Origin: JAJFUG01 sp964473155
Lineage (GTDB): Bacteria > Gemmatimonadota > Glassbacteria > GWA2-58-10
Direction of reading: 5' to 3'
Assembly: GCA_964473155.1 (NCBI GenBank)
Contig: CAYYNT010000042.1
Location: 1 to 39,505 of the forward strand
DNA length: 39,505 nt
The notes under the pieces are model-generated. The model made no database searches. It worked only from the letters and a program-made list of their open reading frames with translations, and had not been told where the DNA came from. Below are positions 37,001 through 39,505 of this stretch, piece after piece; the stretch's first letter is position 1; every line of letters begins with the position of its first letter. The translations under genes were made by a program, and so were the position numbers.

Positions 37001-38902
37001 CCGAGTCTTTCTAAACGTTTAAAGCAAATTGAGGATGATTTAAAAGAAAATATTGCCAGAATTGCTTCTTTACGTGCCTGGGATTTCTGTTTCTCAAGGT
37101 TGCAGGAGCATCATCGGCGTCATATGGGGGCTTGGCAGCTTTCCATGCGTAAACTCGGAAAAGGAACAGGGAAAAATGCTCCATGGCATCGACGAGAAGC
37201 TCAAAAGCACCTCAATAATTGCCGTGAAGCAGTCCCAGCTTGGGTTATGCCACTTCACCGTATATGGGATACTGTAGATCCTGCTCCTGGTATTTTTGAT
37301 ATAATAATAGTGGATGAAGCCTCTCAGTGCGGTTTTGAAGCTCTTCCCCTATTCTATTTGGGGAATAAGATTCTAATAGTGGGTGATGATAAGCAGATCA
37401 GTCCTGAGGCTGTCGGTTTGGTTCGCGCAGATGTGCACCGTTTGATGGAGGAGTATCTGCATGATTTCAAACTCAGCTCATCTTTCGACATTGAAGGTAG
37501 TTTGTTCGATCATGGTAAAATTCGCTACGGGAAACGGCAAATTACGCTTCGCGAGCATTTTAGATGTATGCCAGAGATTATCCGGTTCAGTAACGACCTG
37601 TGCTATCGCGATACGCCATTGATCCCACTCAGGCAATATGGTCCCAACCGATTAAAACCTACCGAACATGTCCTTGTGAAAAATGGCTTCCGCGAAGGCT
37701 CAAACAGCCGGGCAGTGAATCGTCCAGAAGCAAATGCTATAGCCAACAAAATTGTGGAACTATGCAAAAATCCAAGATATAGAGAGAAAACTATGGGGGT
37801 TATTACCCTTCAGGGAGATGCTCAGGCAGGCATTATTGAAGCCGCTTTATTGCAACTTATTGGAGCGGAAGAAATGCAGAAGAGGCGTCTCATTTGTGGC
37901 AATTCCTACAGTTTTCAAGGAGACGAACGCGACATAATATTTTTATCGATGGTCGCTGCTACTAATGAAACAATCGGGCAACTCACGAAAGCATCAGATG
38001 AAAGGCGATTTAACGTTGCAGCAAGCCGAGCTAAAGAACAAATGTGGCTATTCCATTCTGTTACACTTGATGATCTTAGTGAATCGTGTCTACGCCGTCA
38101 ATTGCTATCATTCTTTGAAAATGATAAGACGCGTACAATAGGAAGTCTTGATATACAGGAACTTGAGCGCAGAGCTGTTCAGGATAATCGGTCTATTATC
38201 AAATCCCCTCAACCATTCGACAGTTGGTTTGAAGTGGATGTAGCTCTTGAAATTACAAGGAAAAGCTTTGCTGTAATTCCACAATTTGAAGTTGCGGGTA
38301 AGAGAATTGATTTGGTAATTGAAGGAGGACAAGCTCGTTTAGCTGTTGAGTGTGATGGAGACGAGTGGCATGGTGTTGATCAATATGAAGAGGATATGCG
38401 TCGACAGCGTATTCTAGAACGTTGTGGTTGGGAATTCTTCCGCGTTAGGGCTTCTGCGTTCTATTCAAACAGGGTAACTGCATTGCAGGGCCTTTGGAGT
38501 TTACTTGAGGAAAGAGGCATCTTACCTGGATGGACCGATAAGTCATTCACTTCTGAAACGGAAATTGACGAAGATTCCGTCGAGCAAGAAGATGGAATGG
38601 AAGATGCGTTTTATGAATCTGAAGATTCTCAAGTTTCGGAAGGAATAGTTGGTCGTCATCCACAAGAAATATCATCTAATGAAATTAAGGAAGCAATTTG
38701 TCGCTCCTTGGAAAAGCGCCCTAATCATACCTGTAAATTAGATTCATTGACTACTATTGTTCTGAAAGAATTAGGGGTCATCACGCGCGGGAATCCACGT
38801 ATGGAGTTCGAAAAGCGGGTTATGCGGTGTCTTGGTGCTCTTGAGGAGAGTGAGCGTATTGAGAAGTACAAAGCTAAAAACAGGCGCATAAGATTATTGT
38901 AG
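34058..38902 (+). CDS. Large SF1 (UPF1/DNA2-like) helicase fused to a PD-(D/E)XK-type nuclease
   Basis: A 1614-aa cytosolic protein. The ATG at 34058 is preferred to an upstream TTG (34007). Domains in order: an unknown N-terminal region (1-390); Walker A GPPGTGKS (406-413) and motif Ia LVTAKTPRALQVL; a long mostly helical insertion (~460-1060); motif II DEAS (1086-1089); motif III VGDDKQISPE; motif IV LREHFRCMPEI; motif V YSFQGDERDIIF (from 1284); motif VI NVAASRAKEQ (from 1319). A nuclease domain follows: WFEVDVALEI (1390), RIDLVI (Asp1418), VECDGDEWH (Glu1431) and RQRILERCGWEFFRVRAS, the Vsr/MTES_1575-like pattern. The last ~75 residues look like a winged helix. The gene is clearly AT-rich against GC-rich neighbours, a sign of transfer. 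Its make-up suggests anti-phage or anti-plasmid defence, but that is inference. Confidence 0.88.
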   Translation: MEQERKIISGSGTLNNSKAVRLCEYLLRLASLGTKKIREVAEYDGKVLWISDIPREKGCFTQAWGRNEDVDPDIWVELQNYREPQLPSVPVECKEWIDTNTLRDKNDMPELLTEITKWTEALGLKNDLDANDLIQKIDRLEDNPEIQKSWERYVIDSWIPWVEKHNAWEGIHKVYSSLFTIYQEQLRLGEEYELILGVGLLTWLTPSGQHIRRHLIVANVLLEFEARLGKFTIRPNTDGANVRPELDMLDIEEQPLRAAETAKTALIQAEDDPWNKECIDAILETLVHSINAQGEYYDTLDVKNVRATTKPIVEFAPTIILRKRSTKGLSETIKKIKERIQDGEDIPDEFADLAEIERSADDNSMVDSSDSNGRFDGETFFPKPFNEEQKRIIEKIGAVNGMLVQGPPGTGKSHTIANLICHLLATGKRILVTAKTPRALQVLEGLLPVGIRPLCINLLGSGLEEKRSLESSVGGILRESGKGDNERSNENIQILEKTVCHLREEKVEIERRLCAIRESETHYQNIAEGEYRGTATQIAQAVKNREKEFGWICDDILMELSCPITVPDFFTALYTLRGLTTNRKNELELICPNLLTDADVFKSLVDTERKALDEETQSTFGADEQAANLLSKSDDATICEIRDCLNALIDRQRKLYSSSSAWLKEATQDLLNENFSIWRELYRITQETITSVEPIVRVADDNEIEVLEKQYNNKTLFEDICKLEDHLEDGGGLGWGPFRPKLVKERKYVLKTVRVNGSICTNKEHFRVLADVMEVRISFEKIWGFWDGRCKKTIGPYSLQLQSLKDICASLDSALSLEALIRNCRNALKKCPHIVEPLWSNKSQVDQLRASCLLAIARRKKSCIVEEIRKQCEEPIVAFLVANRKAHPLSNELLEAIRNRDVPAYHLTCNKIKEFLTEKTNLKKVYENIKAWHADVPKLIENFLQTKGEACWEQRIPLINETWHWAQARTWINEYIKQEDAPSLSKRLKQIEDDLKENIARIASLRAWDFCFSRLQEHHRRHMGAWQLSMRKLGKGTGKNAPWHRREAQKHLNNCREAVPAWVMPLHRIWDTVDPAPGIFDIIIVDEASQCGFEALPLFYLGNKILIVGDDKQISPEAVGLVRADVHRLMEEYLHDFKLSSSFDIEGSLFDHGKIRYGKRQITLREHFRCMPEIIRFSNDLCYRDTPLIPLRQYGPNRLKPTEHVLVKNGFREGSNSRAVNRPEANAIANKIVELCKNPRYREKTMGVITLQGDAQAGIIEAALLQLIGAEEMQKRRLICGNSYSFQGDERDIIFLSMVAATNETIGQLTKASDERRFNVAASRAKEQMWLFHSVTLDDLSESCLRRQLLSFFENDKTRTIGSLDIQELERRAVQDNRSIIKSPQPFDSWFEVDVALEITRKSFAVIPQFEVAGKRIDLVIEGGQARLAVECDGDEWHGVDQYEEDMRRQRILERCGWEFFRVRASAFYSNRVTALQGLWSLLEERGILPGWTDKSFTSETEIDEDSVEQEDGMEDAFYESEDSQVSEGIVGRHPQEISSNEIKEAICRSLEKRPNHTCKLDSLTTIVLKELGVITRGNPRMEFEKRVMRCLGALEESERIEKYKAKNRRIRLL

Positions 38903-38933
38903 TTTTCATTATTTGACTTTGTTCTGTATTTAG

Positions 38934-39505
38934 TCACCCCAGCCGCATCCTCTTCTCCAGGAACGCGTACAGCGCCCGGTCGAACGGCGTGTCCGTGCTC
39001 ACAAGCTGGTAATCTATCCGCGCCTCGCGGCAACTGCGCCGCAGTTCCCCGATCAGCCCCTGCATCCGGCTGTCGTAGGCCGGCTTGACCTCCCAGGCGT
39101 TGGCCTGCACCCAGCGACCGCTCTCCATGTCGCGGTAGATCACCTCGCCCGCGCCCTCCAGGCTTATCTCCGAGGGGTCCAGCACCTGGAACACGATCAC
39201 CTCGTGCTTGTGGTGCACGAAATATTTGAGCGCCCGCAGGGTTTCCTCGGTGGCGGTAAGAAGGTCGGAGAGCACCACGATCAGGCCCCGGCGGTGCATG
39301 CGCTGCGCCAGCTCGCGGAAAACCGGCAGCGGGGCGGTGAGGCCGTCGCAGGTCATCTGCTGCAACTCGGCCAGCAGAAGGTTCAACTGGCTCAGGCGCG
39401 CCCTGGGCGGGATAAAACCGCGCAGGCTGTCGTTGTAGAGCGCCAGGCCTACGCTGTCGCGCTGGTGGATCAGCAGCCAGGCCAGGCAGGCGGCCAGGAG
39501 CGAGG
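38934..39505 (-). CDS. DUF58 domain protein, partial (5' end beyond window)
   Basis: The frame is open from the window edge to a TGA at 38934, giving the last ~190 codons. The segment QRDSVGLALYNDSLRGFIPP is the DUF58 signature. It continues with RGLIVVLSDLLTATEETLRA, an alpha/beta stretch of von Willebrand A type, and ends FLEKRMRLG. DUF58 proteins usually sit beside a MoxR AAA ATPase and vWA membrane proteins, in systems for metal-cofactor or complex assembly; those genes would lie to the right of the window. GC-rich like the rest of the host. Its stop lies only 31 bp from the stop of the helicase gene, with no terminator hairpin between. Confidence 0.88.
   Translation of the reverse strand, partial: SLLAACLAWLLIHQRDSVGLALYNDSLRGFIPPRARLSQLNLLLAELQQMTCDGLTAPLPVFRELAQRMHRRGLIVVLSDLLTATEETLRALKYFVHHKHEVIVFQVLDPSEISLEGAGEVIYRDMESGRWVQANAWEVKPAYDSRMQGLIGELRRSCREARIDYQLVSTDTPFDRALYAFLEKRMRLG

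Noticed and set aside
34058..38902. Assignment of the helicase-nuclease to Mokosh type II or a classical restriction enzyme
   Set aside because: No phospholipase-D motif pair and no methyltransferase or specificity domain is seen. The C-terminal nuclease is of the ECDG, Vsr-like kind instead.

Overview
The window is a GC-rich stretch of bacterial chromosome, most likely from an uncultured member of the FCB/Gemmatimonadota-like assemblage. That placement is inference, from style only: lipobox and Tat-exported enzymes, a dockerin-like C-terminus, DUF4091 and GH172-type glycosidases, and long amidohydrolases with degenerate domains. There is no rRNA or tRNA to anchor the taxonomy. Twenty-four protein genes are supported, one of them cut by the right window edge. 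No rRNA, tRNA or CRISPR array was seen.

Layout. 1-3.8 kb: a small unknown gene, then a complete carB. 3.9-8.6 kb (minus): a secreted DUF4091/GH123-like protein, a DUF6508 protein, and a secreted GHL15-like glycosidase ending in two dockerin-type calcium loops. 8.9-12.5 kb (plus): two tandemly duplicated RDD membrane proteins, a membrane-anchored TPR-like protein and a PLP aminotransferase. 12.6-18.6 kb (minus): a SUMF-fold lipoprotein, a Tat-exported Gfo/Idh/MocA oxidoreductase, a GNAT acetyltransferase, a GH172/DUF2961 protein and ilvD. 18.9-24.1 kb: a secreted metallo-beta-lactamase-fold protein (plus), then a minus-strand pair of exported amidohydrolases overlapping by 4 bp. 24.3-30.1 kb (plus): a CDF zinc-type transporter, a membrane histidine kinase, a rhomboid protease, an NAD-dependent epimerase and a GlgE-like GH13 enzyme. 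30.5-33.9 kb: a Tat-exported aldo/keto reductase (minus), a small lipoprotein and a serine beta-lactamase-type hydrolase (plus). 34.0-38.9 kb: one very large AT-rich gene encoding an SF1 helicase fused to a PD-(D/E)XK-type nuclease. 38.9 kb to the end (minus): a partial DUF58 protein.

Themes. Much of the host DNA codes for exported carbohydrate-active or carbohydrate-modifying proteins (DUF4091, GHL15 plus dockerin, GH172, Gfo/Idh, aldo/keto reductase), consistent with scavenging of complex glycans. Four of the five convergent gene junctions carry a strong GGGGCG-type palindrome, probably acting as a bidirectional terminator. The fifth, beside the AT-rich helicase gene, has none.

The best candidate for an unusual system is the 1614-residue helicase-nuclease. 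Its base composition is foreign to its neighbours, it stands alone, and its domain order (unknown N-terminus, SF1 helicase split by a long insertion, Vsr/MTES_1575-like nuclease, C-terminal winged-helix-like tail) recalls single-gene anti-phage helicase-nucleases. Second in interest is the amidohydrolase pair. One partner and half of the other have lost the metal-binding histidines.
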